In this document: positions 16,317 through 24,867 of the stretch, piece by piece
How the letters are laid out: the number at the start of each line of letters is the position of its first letter
Position numbering within the stretch: position 1 is the first letter of the stretch
From: Flavobacterium sp. N2820
Lineage (GTDB): Bacteria > Bacteroidota > Bacteroidia > Flavobacteriales > Flavobacteriaceae
Length of the DNA: 64,000 nucleotides
NCBI RefSeq assembly: GCF_025947285.1
Contig: NZ_CP110008.1
Coordinates: 1,565,001 to 1,629,000 of the forward strand
Direction of reading: 5' to 3'
The notes under the pieces: model-generated
What the model saw: the letters and a program-made list of their open reading frames with translations, nothing else
Database searches by the model: none
Told to the model about the DNA's origin: nothing
Program-made: the position numbers and the translations under genes

Positions 16317-17096
16317 TTATTCTTTATCGTCTTTGATTTTTAATATCTCAATCTGTTTTTTTATTTTTTTTAGTGTTGAAATTAACGACTTATTAATAAC
16401 TAAAGCATCTCTTTCGATTTCAATTTTTCTATAAATTAAGTTCCAAAGTTCTATAGAATTTTGCATTTTTTGAAAATCAGTTTTTGGTCCATTTTTAGTA
16501 GAAACATCAGGCAAATCGAAATGAGGATTTACACCACTGTCCAGCATAATATCAGAATAATTAATATTTTTTTGAATGAATGGTTGCAATTGCATTACAC
16601 AATAATTAGTTCTATCCTCATCATTAACATTTATTTGCTGTTGATAATAAGATAGATTCTCGAAATACTTGCTAATTTTTTTATCATTTACTTTTGTTAA
16701 ATATCCTTGCGATAGAAACTCATTTATTACAGGATAAAAAAATGTTTGAGACGCACAATCTGTTGTTAATTTAAGTTTTTCTAAATATACAGCATTAGAA
16801 TCAATTCTTTTACTTTCCATATAATCAATACAATATTTTAATTCTTTTGTCATATATTCTGTGTAACCAGTATTGTTTTCTAACAATTTTAATAGAGAAT
16901 CAATTTCATTTGAAATTTTAACATAGTAATTTTGAATAACAATTTCTTGTTTTCTTATTTCGTTCCAATTGTTAATTTGTAGAGCAATTAATATTCCAAT
17001 AACAACTAAAACAATTTCACCAATAGCATATTTGAAATAATTTATATAGGCTAACTTTACAATAAATTGTTCGCGTAACTTTCTGAATAATTTCAT
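16317..17096 (-). CDS. DUF6090-family membrane protein
   Basis: A 259-residue protein with the DUF6090 N-terminus: a basic start (MKLFRKLREQF), YFKYAIGEIVLVVIGILIAL as one membrane helix near 20-42, then QINNWNE and a long, helical, probably periplasmic domain. Members are common in Flavobacteriia and uncharacterised. The start codon overlaps the dapF stop by 1 nt, so translation is coupled to dapF. Confidence 0.8.
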   Translation of the reverse strand: MKLFRKLREQFIVKLAYINYFKYAIGEIVLVVIGILIALQINNWNEIRKQEIVIQNYYVKISNEIDSLLKLLENNTGYTEYMTKELKYCIDYMESKRIDSNAVYLEKLKLTTDCASQTFFYPVINEFLSQGYLTKVNDKKISKYFENLSYYQQQINVNDEDRTNYCVMQLQPFIQKNINYSDIMLDSGVNPHFDLPDVSTKNGPKTDFQKMQNSIELWNLIYRKIEIERDALVINKSLISTLKKIKKQIEILKIKDDKE

Positions 17097-17878
17097 TATA
17101 TTTCTATTTTACCTTCAAAAACAAAAGTTGCTGGGCCAATTAAAAAAACGTTGGTATAGTTTCCATTGTTTTCTTCAAATTGTACTTTCAATTTTCCGCC
17201 TTCTACATTTAAATCGATTTGATTATTTTTTGTTTTCCCTATTTGATGCATGGCGATGGCAACAGCTGTTACTCCAGTTCCACATGACAAAGTTTCATCT
17301 TCTACACCACGCTCATAGGTGCGAACAGCAAAAATGTCATTTTCCAATTGACTCACAAAATTAACATTGCTTCCCGCTTTTCCATACAAATCAGAATAAC
17401 GAATTTTTGCTCCTTCAGATTTTACATCTATTGTTTTTAAATCATCAACCATTTGCACATGATGAGGCGAACCTGTATTCAAAAAGGTATAATTTGATTC
17501 GTTTTTTATTGCATTTACATCTTTCATTTGAAGCGAAACCGTATTATTTGCATCAATTGTTGCGAAATGATATCCATCAACCGCTTCAAATTCGGCTTTT
17601 TCTGAAATTACATTCAATTGTTTTGCAAAGGCAACCAAACATCTTCCGCCATTTCCACACATTGAACTTTCGTTTCCATCTGAATTATAATAAACCATTT
17701 TAAAATCATAATCAGCATGATTTTCAAGCAAAATTAGCCCGTCTGCTCCTATTCCAAAACGTCTATCGCACAATTTTTCAATAAGTTGTGTATTTTCTTT
17801 AGGAAAAAATTCAGCACGATTATCAATCATCACAAAATCGTTTCCAGTTCCTTGATATTTATAAAATGTAACTTGCAT
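17096..17878 (-). CDS. dapF: Diaminopimelate epimerase
   Basis: Converts LL- to meso-diaminopimelate for lysine and peptidoglycan synthesis, in the cytoplasm. The two catalytic Cys are in NESSMCGNGGRC near 70-81 and in LSCGTGVTAVA near 199-209. Its 260 residues are usual. It is the first gene of a run through DUF6090, an acetyltransferase, mltG and DUF2279, which mixes cell-wall precursor synthesis with wall processing. Confidence 0.97.
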   Translation of the reverse strand: MQVTFYKYQGTGNDFVMIDNRAEFFPKENTQLIEKLCDRRFGIGADGLILLENHADYDFKMVYYNSDGNESSMCGNGGRCLVAFAKQLNVISEKAEFEAVDGYHFATIDANNTVSLQMKDVNAIKNESNYTFLNTGSPHHVQMVDDLKTIDVKSEGAKIRYSDLYGKAGSNVNFVSQLENDIFAVRTYERGVEDETLSCGTGVTAVAIAMHQIGKTKNNQIDLNVEGGKLKVQFEENNGNYTNVFLIGPATFVFEGKIEI

Positions 17879-17895
17879 TATGATATAAGTTTATA

Positions 17896-17903
17896 CAAAA
17901 GTA
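17896..17903 (-). promoter_or_regulatory. dapF operon -7 promoter box
   Basis: On the minus strand TACTTTTG, an exact TAnnTTTG match, 18 nt before the dapF ATG. Confidence 0.6.
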
Positions 17904-17972
17904 CAAATATTAATAAGATGTTAAACATTGTTAATCGAGCGTTAAAGTGATTTTTTGGAATATTTTTTGTTA

Positions 17973-17980
17973 TAATTTTG
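17973..17980 (+). promoter_or_regulatory. HtrA protease gene -7 promoter box
   Basis: TAATTTTG matches TAnnTTTG. It overlaps the possible upstream TTG start at 17978, so the real start codon is the ATG at 18002, 21 nt downstream. Confidence 0.6.
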
Positions 17981-18001
17981 AGTGAACAAAAATTAATAGA
18001 A

Positions 18002-19375
18002 ATGAAAAAATTTGGAAGTTTATTACTCGTATCGCTCTTGAGTGGAGCCGTAACATTAGGTGCTTACAAATTATTTTTAGAACCAAATAACGCAGGAAAA
18101 CTAACACTTGCATCACCTAATTATGCCAAAAATGTAAATTTAGGCGCTGAGAACATCGATTTTACTACTGCAGCTGAAAACACGATTCATGCAGTGGTTC
18201 ACGTTAAAAACAAAACCATTTCAAAAGTTCCTTATTTGGATTTCTTTTATGGTTACAGAGGCGACAGAGAGCAAACACAAATTGGAACTGGCTCTGGTGT
18301 AATTATAACTGAAGATGGCTATATTGTGACAAATAATCACGTAATTAAAGATGCAACCGAATTAGAAGTTACCTTAAACAATAACAAATCATACATTGCA
18401 AAACTTGTAGGAACAGATTCCAAAATGGATATTGCTTTGTTAAAAATTGATGCTAACGAAAAATTACCTTATGCTATTTTTGGCGATTCAGATGGCATAA
18501 AAGTTGGAGAATGGGTCTTAGCAGTTGGAAATCCGTACAATTTAAATTCGACTGTTACAGCAGGAATTGTATCGGCAAAAGCTAGAAATTTAGCCAATGA
18601 TGGAATTCAATCATTCATTCAAACTGACGCTGCTGTTAATCCAGGAAATAGTGGTGGTGCTTTAGTAAACACTCGTGGTGAATTAATTGGAATTAACACC
18701 ATGATTTCTTCACCAACCGGAAGTTATGCAGGCTATTCTTTTGCGGTTCCATCCAATATTACAAGAAAAATTATTGAGGATTTAATGCAATTTGGAAATG
18801 TACAAAGAGGTGTTTTAGGGATTGAAGGTGGCGAATTGAATTCTAACTTTGCAAAAGAATTAGGTGTGAACCAAACGCAAGGATTCTACATTAATAAAGT
18901 AACCAAAAATTCGGGTGCCGAAAAAGCTGGATTATCAAAAGGCGATATCATTGTACAATTAGATGATAAAAAAATAAATAGTTTTGCTGAATTAACTTCC
19001 CACATCAATACAAAAAGACCTAATGATATTGTTCAGGTTAGCGTTTTGAGAGACGGAAAACAAAAAACAATTCCTGTAAAACTAACAAAAAAAGAAATTC
19101 TTAATTATGAATTCAACGGAATAGAATTTGAAGATATTGATGCCAGCGACAAAAAACAATTTAGAATTAAAGAAGGCATTAAAATTAAATCTATTTCTAA
19201 TCCTGAATATGCAGAATATGCAGAATTATTAAATGGGGCAATAATTTTAAGTATTGATGGTCAAGTAGCTAAAGATATGGAAACCGTTTCTAGTTATTTA
19301 GCTAAAAAAGAAAATCAAAAAGCACGTTATAAAATTATTACGCCTAACGGACAAATGTATGTTATCATCATGTAA
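18002..19375 (+). CDS. HtrA/DegP-type periplasmic serine protease
   Basis: A 457-residue trypsin-like protease-chaperone of the envelope stress response. An N-terminal signal or anchor (residues 4-22) leads into the protease domain with His113 (VTNNHVI), Asp143 (MDIALLKI) and Ser217 (NPGNSGGAL). Two PDZ domains follow, near 270-355 and 370-455. It degrades or refolds damaged outer-membrane and periplasmic proteins. I set the start at ATG 18002, because the promoter box overlaps the longer frame. It is monocistronic, with a strong terminator after it. Confidence 0.95.
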   Translation: MKKFGSLLLVSLLSGAVTLGAYKLFLEPNNAGKLTLASPNYAKNVNLGAENIDFTTAAENTIHAVVHVKNKTISKVPYLDFFYGYRGDREQTQIGTGSGVIITEDGYIVTNNHVIKDATELEVTLNNNKSYIAKLVGTDSKMDIALLKIDANEKLPYAIFGDSDGIKVGEWVLAVGNPYNLNSTVTAGIVSAKARNLANDGIQSFIQTDAAVNPGNSGGALVNTRGELIGINTMISSPTGSYAGYSFAVPSNITRKIIEDLMQFGNVQRGVLGIEGGELNSNFAKELGVNQTQGFYINKVTKNSGAEKAGLSKGDIIVQLDDKKINSFAELTSHINTKRPNDIVQVSVLRDGKQKTIPVKLTKKEILNYEFNGIEFEDIDASDKKQFRIKEGIKIKSISNPEYAEYAELLNGAIILSIDGQVAKDMETVSSYLAKKENQKARYKIITPNGQMYVIIM

Positions 19376-19398
19376 AAGATACGCGTAAAAATCATAAC

Positions 19399-19435
19399 AA
19401 AAAGTCGTAAAACAAATTTAGTTTTACGACTTTTT
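19399..19435. terminator. Bidirectional terminator
   Basis: A 15-bp perfect stem, AAAAAGTCGTAAAAC with its complement, around a 7-nt loop. It has T runs in both directions and serves the protease gene (+) and the PagL-like gene (-). Confidence 0.9.
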
Positions 19436-19441
19436 ATTTAA

Positions 19442-20077
19442 TTATTGAAGTTCAAAATAAGAACCAAACTCAAATCCTACAGAGTTGAGTCCAAAATTTG
19501 GCGTTTGTAAATTAGCATTTGAAACATGTCTAAACATACATTTTGCATCAAACGACACGTTTTTATATCTAAAATTATACCCTAAAGCGAGAATATCACT
19601 AAAAGCAAACCCTTTTTTAAGTCGTTCTGTATCGGTATCAATATACATTGGACCAGTGTTTAAAACTGCAAAAACAGACGAATTTGAGCTTAATAATCGT
19701 CTGTAAACAATTCCAACATTTAAAACATACTCATTAATGGATTTTAAAGCCATGTATTTTGCTCTCAACTCATCTCCATTTTCTACTGTGTGACTGATAA
19801 ACCAAAAATTTATCATTTGATGCTGTGATCTGTAATAACTAGGCTCAATAAGTATTTCAAAATGGTTTTTATTGCTTCTGTGCAGCTTAAAGTGATTAGA
19901 AAACTTAAATATTTTACTTTCAAAGGTATAATCGCTGTCTTGCTTAATAAAAGTGTTTTGTGACGCATAACCAAAAGTAAAACCAGTCCGCAACCATTTA
20001 TATCTTGGAATAGAATCTTGAGAAAAACCAAAAATAAAAAACAAAAGACAAAAGATAAATACTAATTTTAATTTCAT
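19442..20077 (-). CDS. Acyloxyacyl hydrolase, PagL-like lipid A deacylase
   Basis: About 211 residues with a signal peptide (KLKLVFIFCLLFFIFGFSQ) and a beta-rich remainder that fits an eight-stranded outer-membrane barrel. Near the C-terminus FRHVSNANLQTPNFG matches the PagL active-site pattern with catalytic His and Ser, and the ending GFEFGSYFELQ is barrel-like with a terminal aromatic region. It would remove an acyl chain from lipid A. The internal Met at 20077 starts a proper signal peptide, so it was preferred over the start 39 nt upstream. Confidence 0.75.
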   Translation of the reverse strand: MKLKLVFIFCLLFFIFGFSQDSIPRYKWLRTGFTFGYASQNTFIKQDSDYTFESKIFKFSNHFKLHRSNKNHFEILIEPSYYRSQHQMINFWFISHTVENGDELRAKYMALKSINEYVLNVGIVYRRLLSSNSSVFAVLNTGPMYIDTDTERLKKGFAFSDILALGYNFRYKNVSFDAKCMFRHVSNANLQTPNFGLNSVGFEFGSYFELQ

Positions 20078-20191
20078 TCTATTTTTTGCCAAAAATAGAA
20101 AAAATAAATTGGACAAAAAGAAGCAACGTTAATTTGATTATAAAACACTTAAAAAAAGGAAAATAAATTTCACGAAAACGTTTGAAATATA

Positions 20192-20199
20192 TACTTTTG
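20192..20199 (+). promoter_or_regulatory. GAPDH gene -7 promoter box
   Basis: TACTTTTG, an exact TAnnTTTG match, 27 nt before the ATG. Confidence 0.6.
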
Positions 20200-20226
20200 C
20201 ACCACAAACACACAATAACTATTTAA

Positions 20227-21675
20227 ATGGACAATACAATTTTGTACGAAAAAGAAATTGCTTTTCAAGCCGACCGAAGAAAAGCAGGTGTTGAATTTAT
20301 CAAAATCATTAGTGATTTATGGTATGACAAATCAATTGAATTGGTTTTATTTCGCAATCAATTAATTGACAAAAATGTTAGCGAAATCATCAACTTACAT
20401 GAATATGCTGGTGCTTTTGTTGAAAAACCTATCAATATTTTTGATTCTGTTGAAATTGCAAGTGCGATAGTTGATTTAGATTTACCACCATCAAGAATTG
20501 ATATCGGTAAATTAACATATGAATATCATTTAGAAGATGATAAATACAATGATGCCAAAGCATTTGTGATTGATAAATTGAAAAACGCTAAGAATTTTCA
20601 GGAAATCAAACCTAAAGATGTTGTTTTGTATGGTTTTGGTCGAATTGGCCGTTTATTAGCTCGTGAAATGATGTCTAAAATTGGGAAAGGACAACAATTA
20701 CGATTAAGAGCAATTGTTACAAGAGATAAAAATGATGCTAATTTATTAGAAAAAAGAGCGTCTTTGTTGCGATATGATTCGGTTCATGGTGATTTCCAAG
20801 GTTCAGTTATTGCAGATCCAGAAAACAATGCTTTATTAATTAACGGAACAACAGTTCACATTATTACTGCAAATTCTCCCGAAGAAATAGACTATACTGC
20901 TTATGGAATTGAAGATGCATTAGTTATTGATAATACAGGTGCTTTTACTACAGAAGAAGCATTAAAAAGACATTTAATTTCTAAAGGGGCGAGCAAAGTA
21001 TTGTTAACCGCTCCAGGAAAAGGTGTACCAAATATTGTTTATGGAGTTAATCATGAAGAATATAACCCTGATGAAGTTGCTATTTTTTCAGCAGCTTCTT
21101 GTACAACAAATGCTATTACACCTGTTTTAAAAGCTGTTGAAGATACTTTACAAGTTATTAAAGGACATTTAGAAACTATTCACGCATATACTAACGACCA
21201 AAATTTAGTAGACAACATGCACAAAAAATACCGTCGTGGTCGTGCTGCTGCTTTAAATATGGTAATTACCGAAACCGGTGCTGGAAGTGCAGTTGCAAAA
21301 GCTTTACCAAGTTTAGCTGGAAAACTGACTTCAAATGCCATTCGTGTTCCTGTTCCAAATGGTTCATTAGTTGTATTGAATTTAGAAGTTGGCACAGCAA
21401 CTTCGATAGAAGAAGTTAACAACATTATGAAAAAATATGCTTTAGAAGGCGAACTTGTAGAGCAAATTAAATATTCATTAAACAACGAATTGGTTTCTTC
21501 AGATATTGTTGGAACTTCGGCTCCAGCCATTTTTGATAGTAATGCTACTATTGTTTCTGGCGACGGAAAAAATATTGTGCTTTATGTTTGGTATGATAAT
21601 GAGTTTGGATACAGTCACCAAGTAATTCGTTTGGCTAAATATATTGCTAAAGTAAGAAGATACACTTATTACTAG
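20227..21675 (+). CDS. Glyceraldehyde-3-phosphate dehydrogenase, long form
   Basis: Oxidises glyceraldehyde 3-phosphate with NAD(P) and phosphate, or runs in reverse in gluconeogenesis. The Rossmann start VVLYGFGRIGRL lies at about 132-143 and the active site ASCTTNAITPV has Cys292. The C-terminus has the expected WYDNEFGYSHQV. At 482 residues it is about 130 longer than the usual 330-340, all from an N-terminal helical extension (residues 1-130) that I cannot assign to a domain. Long-form GAPDHs are known in several bacterial groups. Cofactor preference cannot be stated. It is monocistronic, with a promoter and terminator of its own. Confidence 0.93.
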   Translation: MDNTILYEKEIAFQADRRKAGVEFIKIISDLWYDKSIELVLFRNQLIDKNVSEIINLHEYAGAFVEKPINIFDSVEIASAIVDLDLPPSRIDIGKLTYEYHLEDDKYNDAKAFVIDKLKNAKNFQEIKPKDVVLYGFGRIGRLLAREMMSKIGKGQQLRLRAIVTRDKNDANLLEKRASLLRYDSVHGDFQGSVIADPENNALLINGTTVHIITANSPEEIDYTAYGIEDALVIDNTGAFTTEEALKRHLISKGASKVLLTAPGKGVPNIVYGVNHEEYNPDEVAIFSAASCTTNAITPVLKAVEDTLQVIKGHLETIHAYTNDQNLVDNMHKKYRRGRAAALNMVITETGAGSAVAKALPSLAGKLTSNAIRVPVPNGSLVVLNLEVGTATSIEEVNNIMKKYALEGELVEQIKYSLNNELVSSDIVGTSAPAIFDSNATIVSGDGKNIVLYVWYDNEFGYSHQVIRLAKYIAKVRRYTYY

Positions 21676-21690
21676 TAAGTTATAAATTCA

Positions 21691-21722
21691 AAAAAAGCGC
21701 TTCAAAATTGAAGCGCTTTTTT
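21691..21722. terminator. Bidirectional terminator
   Basis: AAAAAAGCGCTTCAA faces its exact complement across a 2-nt loop, with a T run on both sides. It serves the GAPDH gene (+), and its last base is the first base of the TlpA-like gene's stop codon (-). Confidence 0.9.
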
Positions 21723-22255
21723 TATTTAACTAATTCATCTAAAACTTTTCTAAAGTTTTCAGAGTTCCAATTTGCAGAAAACTTAGTATCAATAACAATT
21801 CTTCCTTTTTTATTCAATACATAAGTAGATGGAATAACTTTATTTTCAAGAGGTTTTGGTGCTGGACTAAGACTAAAAAAAACTGGAAAACTAAACTTAT
21901 TTTTTTCTATAAATGATCTAACTTCGACTTGAGTATTGCTTGTTACAAAATAAAATTGTGCTTTCGTTTTATAATCATCATACAATTTTTGAAAAATTTC
22001 TAATTCTTCAACTGATTTAGGATTATTTGCATCCCAAAAATGAATAATCATCACATTACCCTGATCAATATATAAATTTTTAGTCTTTCCAGTTGGTCCT
22101 ATTAACGACCAATCAAAAAAAGGCACCACTTGCTGTTGTTCAAATGCAATATAAGTTGGTTCGGGCAAATTACTAACTTTAGAGTAATCTTTAAAAAAAA
22201 TAAAAGTTGCAACACCAATCGCAATAAGAAATATAATAATTTTTACTTTTTTCAT
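21722..22255 (-). CDS. TlpA-like thioredoxin-fold protein without cysteine
   Basis: A 177-residue protein with an N-terminal membrane anchor (residues 4-21) and a periplasmic thioredoxin-fold domain of the TlpA/AhpC-TSA type. The fold is recognised by VMIIHFWDANNPKSVEEL (68-85) and by the cis-Pro loop IPSTYVLNKKGRIV. The usual W-C-x-x-C after the strand is replaced by W-D-A-N-N-P, and there is no Cys in the whole protein. It cannot do disulfide exchange, so a binding or chaperone role is more likely. Confidence 0.8.
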   Translation of the reverse strand: MKKVKIIIFLIAIGVATFIFFKDYSKVSNLPEPTYIAFEQQQVVPFFDWSLIGPTGKTKNLYIDQGNVMIIHFWDANNPKSVEELEIFQKLYDDYKTKAQFYFVTSNTQVEVRSFIEKNKFSFPVFFSLSPAPKPLENKVIPSTYVLNKKGRIVIDTKFSANWNSENFRKVLDELVK

Positions 22256-22430
22256 ATGTTTAGAATTTATTTTTAGCGGTTACATGTGTTATCACCATTT
22301 TAATCCTACATGTTTATTTCACAATTATTTTATTTTTCATCAGAGTTAGATGATTTTTAATTGCTTAGACCAACTTGTAGTTAATGGTGATTTCATGCTA
22401 AATTTTTTCAAAAATACTAAATTAGAAACA
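22256..22430. other. Intergenic region with a long-range inverted repeat
   Basis: No gene is seen. The 9-mer ATCACCATT at 22291-22299 is repeated inverted as AATGGTGAT at 22383-22391, 83 nt away. It lies upstream of the TlpA-like gene and downstream of the aconitase terminator, so it could belong to a leader RNA, or be chance. Confidence 0.3.
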
Positions 22431-22460
22431 AAAAACTCCTACAAATTATAGGAGTTTTTT
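22431..22460 (-). terminator. Aconitase gene terminator
   Basis: AAAAACTCCTA pairs with TAGGAGTTTTT across an 8-nt loop, with a T run in the minus direction, 20 nt past the aconitase stop. Confidence 0.85.
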
Positions 22461-22479
22461 TAAATAAAATACAATTTAA

Positions 22480-24744
22480 TTATGCTTTACCAGCCGCAAT
22501 TAAATTTAAAGCAGAACCTGCAACAAACCAGCCAATTTGGCTATCGTTGTAGGTATGATTTGCTAAAATTACATCTTTAGTTCCATCAGCGTGAACAAAT
22601 TCTAATGTTAATGGTTTTCCAGGAGCAAATTCTGTCAAATCTAAGAAATTGATAGTATCGTCTTCTTGAATTTTGTCATAATCTGATTCGTTTGCAAAAG
22701 TTAAGGCTAACATACCTTGTTTTTTCAAATTGGTTTCGTGAATACGAGCAAAAGATTTAACTAAAACCGCTTTTACACCTAAGAAACGAGGCTCCATAGC
22801 GGCATGCTCACGTGAAGAACCTTCACCATAATTATGGTCACCCACAACAATTGAAGGAATACCCGCCGCTTTATAAGCTCTTTGAACCGCAGGAACTGCA
22901 TCATATGCTCCCGTTAATTGATTTTTAACTGAATTTGCTTTACCATTGAAAGCATTTTCTGCGCCAATTAACATGTTATTAGAAATATTATCTAAGTGAC
23001 CACGGAAACGCAACCATGGACCGGCCATCGAAATGTGGTCTGTTGTACATTTTCCAAAAGCTTTGATTAATAATTTAGCTCCCGTATAATTTTTACCATC
23101 CCATGCATCAAAAGGTGCCAACAATTGCAAACGATCTGAAGTTTCAGAAACGGCAACTTGAACGCTAGAACCATCTGCTGCTGGCGCTTGGAAACCTGCA
23201 TCTTCTACATCAAAACCTCGCTTTGGCAATTCATCACCAAATGGGGCGTTTAATTTAACTGCTTCACCTTTATCATTCAACAACGTATCAGTTAACGGAT
23301 TAAAATCCAAACGACCTGAAATTGCTAGAGCAGCTACCATTTCTGGCGATGTTACGAAAGCATGCGTATTTGGATTACCGTCTGCTCTTTTAGAAAAGTT
23401 ACGATTAAATGAATGTACGATAGTGTTTTTTTCTTGTTTATCTGCTCCTTCTCTATCCCATTGTCCAATACATGGTCCGCAAGCGTTTGTAAATACCTTA
23501 GTTCCCATTTTTTCGAAATCAGCAATAATGCCATCTCTTTCAATAGTATAACGAATTTGTTCTGAACCTGGATTAATTCCGAATTCTGCTTTTGGAGTGA
23601 TTCCGTGCTCCACCGCTTGTCTAACAATAGAAGCAGCACGAGCCATATCTTCGTAAGAAGAGTTAGTACACGAACCTATTAATCCCCATTCTACTTTTAA
23701 AGGCCATCCGTTTGCCGCTGCTTCATCTTTCATTTTAGAAACTGGTGTTCCTCTGTCTGGCGTAAATGGTCCGTTAATGTGTGGCTCTAATTCTGATAAG
23801 TTGATTTCGATTAATTGATCAAAATAATGTTCAGGATTTGCATATACTTCGGCATCAGCTGTTAAATAAGAAGCTACTTTATCTGCAGCATTTACCACAT
23901 CTTGACGACCTGTTGCTACTAAATATCTTCGCATAGAATCATCGTAACCAAAAGTTGAAGTTGTTGCTCCAATTTCGGCACCCATATTACAAATTGTACC
24001 TTTACCAGTACAAGACATTGCTTCTGCACCTTCACCAAAATATTCAACAATAGCTCCCGTTCCACCTTTCACAGTTAAAATATCAGCTACTTTTAAAATG
24101 ACATCTTTTGGAGCAGTCCATCCAGATAATTTACCTGTTAATTTTACTCCGATTAATTTTGGAAATTTTAATTCCCAGGACATTCCTGACATTACGTCAA
24201 CAGCATCAGCACCACCAACACCAATAGCCAACATCCCTAAACCACCAGCATTTACTGTATGTGAATCTGTACCTATCATCAAACCTCCTGGAAAAGCGTA
24301 GTTTTCTAAAACAATTTGATGGATAATTCCCGAACCTGGCTTCCAAAATCCGATGCCGTATTTGTTTGAAACAGACGAAAGGAAATCGAAAACTTCTTTG
24401 GATTGTTTATTTGCTAATGCCAAATCTTCCCTAGCACCATTTTTTGCTAAAATTAAGTGATCACAATGAACCGTTGTTGGAACTGCAACTGTCTTTTTTC
24501 CAGCGTGCATAAATTGCAATAAAGCCATTTGTGCAGTTGCATCCTGACAAGCCACTCTATCTGGAGCGAAGTCAACATAGTCAACACCTCTTTTGTAAAC
24601 ATTAGAAGGCGTTCCATCCCACAAATGAGAATACAATATTTTTTCAGTTAATGTAAGTGGACGACCAACTAAGTCACGAGCTTTGTCTACTCTTGCGGCC
24701 ATGTTAGCGTACACTTTTTCAATCATTTCTATATCGAATGCCAT
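22480..24744 (-). CDS. acn: Aconitate hydratase, mitochondrial type
   Basis: A 754-residue [4Fe-4S] enzyme that isomerises citrate to isocitrate in the TCA cycle. The cluster Cys are seen in [13 protein letters not shown] and [14 protein letters not shown]. The substrate-binding [23 protein letters not shown] and [19 protein letters not shown] are all present. Length and motifs fit the mitochondrial-type aconitase, not AcnA of Escherichia coli (about 890 residues). It lies directly downstream of acnB, a second, distantly related aconitase, with a terminator between them, so both could come from one start with some attenuation. Confidence 0.95.
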   Translation of the reverse strand: MAFDIEMIEKVYANMAARVDKARDLVGRPLTLTEKILYSHLWDGTPSNVYKRGVDYVDFAPDRVACQDATAQMALLQFMHAGKKTVAVPTTVHCDHLILAKNGAREDLALANKQSKEVFDFLSSVSNKYGIGFWKPGSGIIHQIVLENYAFPGGLMIGTDSHTVNAGGLGMLAIGVGGADAVDVMSGMSWELKFPKLIGVKLTGKLSGWTAPKDVILKVADILTVKGGTGAIVEYFGEGAEAMSCTGKGTICNMGAEIGATTSTFGYDDSMRRYLVATGRQDVVNAADKVASYLTADAEVYANPEHYFDQLIEINLSELEPHINGPFTPDRGTPVSKMKDEAAANGWPLKVEWGLIGSCTNSSYEDMARAASIVRQAVEHGITPKAEFGINPGSEQIRYTIERDGIIADFEKMGTKVFTNACGPCIGQWDREGADKQEKNTIVHSFNRNFSKRADGNPNTHAFVTSPEMVAALAISGRLDFNPLTDTLLNDKGEAVKLNAPFGDELPKRGFDVEDAGFQAPAADGSSVQVAVSETSDRLQLLAPFDAWDGKNYTGAKLLIKAFGKCTTDHISMAGPWLRFRGHLDNISNNMLIGAENAFNGKANSVKNQLTGAYDAVPAVQRAYKAAGIPSIVVGDHNYGEGSSREHAAMEPRFLGVKAVLVKSFARIHETNLKKQGMLALTFANESDYDKIQEDDTINFLDLTEFAPGKPLTLEFVHADGTKDVILANHTYNDSQIGWFVAGSALNLIAAGKA

Positions 24745-24812
24745 AATGAATTATTTATTTAAGTGATTTTATTTTGAACCTCCTAATTTACAAAAAAAAG
24801 AACAGATAAAAA

Positions 24813-24849
24813 ACAAAAAAAAGCCTAAGTATAACTTAGACTTTTTTAT
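24813..24849 (-). terminator. Terminator between the two aconitase genes
   Basis: A stem AAG-c-CTAAGT / ACTTAG-a-CTT with a 3-nt loop, flanked by A and T runs. It lies 19 nt after the acnB stop on the minus strand. Confidence 0.8.
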
Positions 24850-24867
24850 TTTATAAACTTTAATATG

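Noticed and set aside
17259..17272. GCAAC-AGCT-GTTAC, a near copy of the 52-57 kb operator.
   Set aside because: It lies inside dapF, where it encodes the conserved Cys-loop region, and no promoter is near.
22279..22293. GGTTACATGTGTTATC upstream of the TlpA-like gene, which resembles the operator.
   Set aside because: The half sites are in direct rather than inverted orientation, and the second is imperfect.
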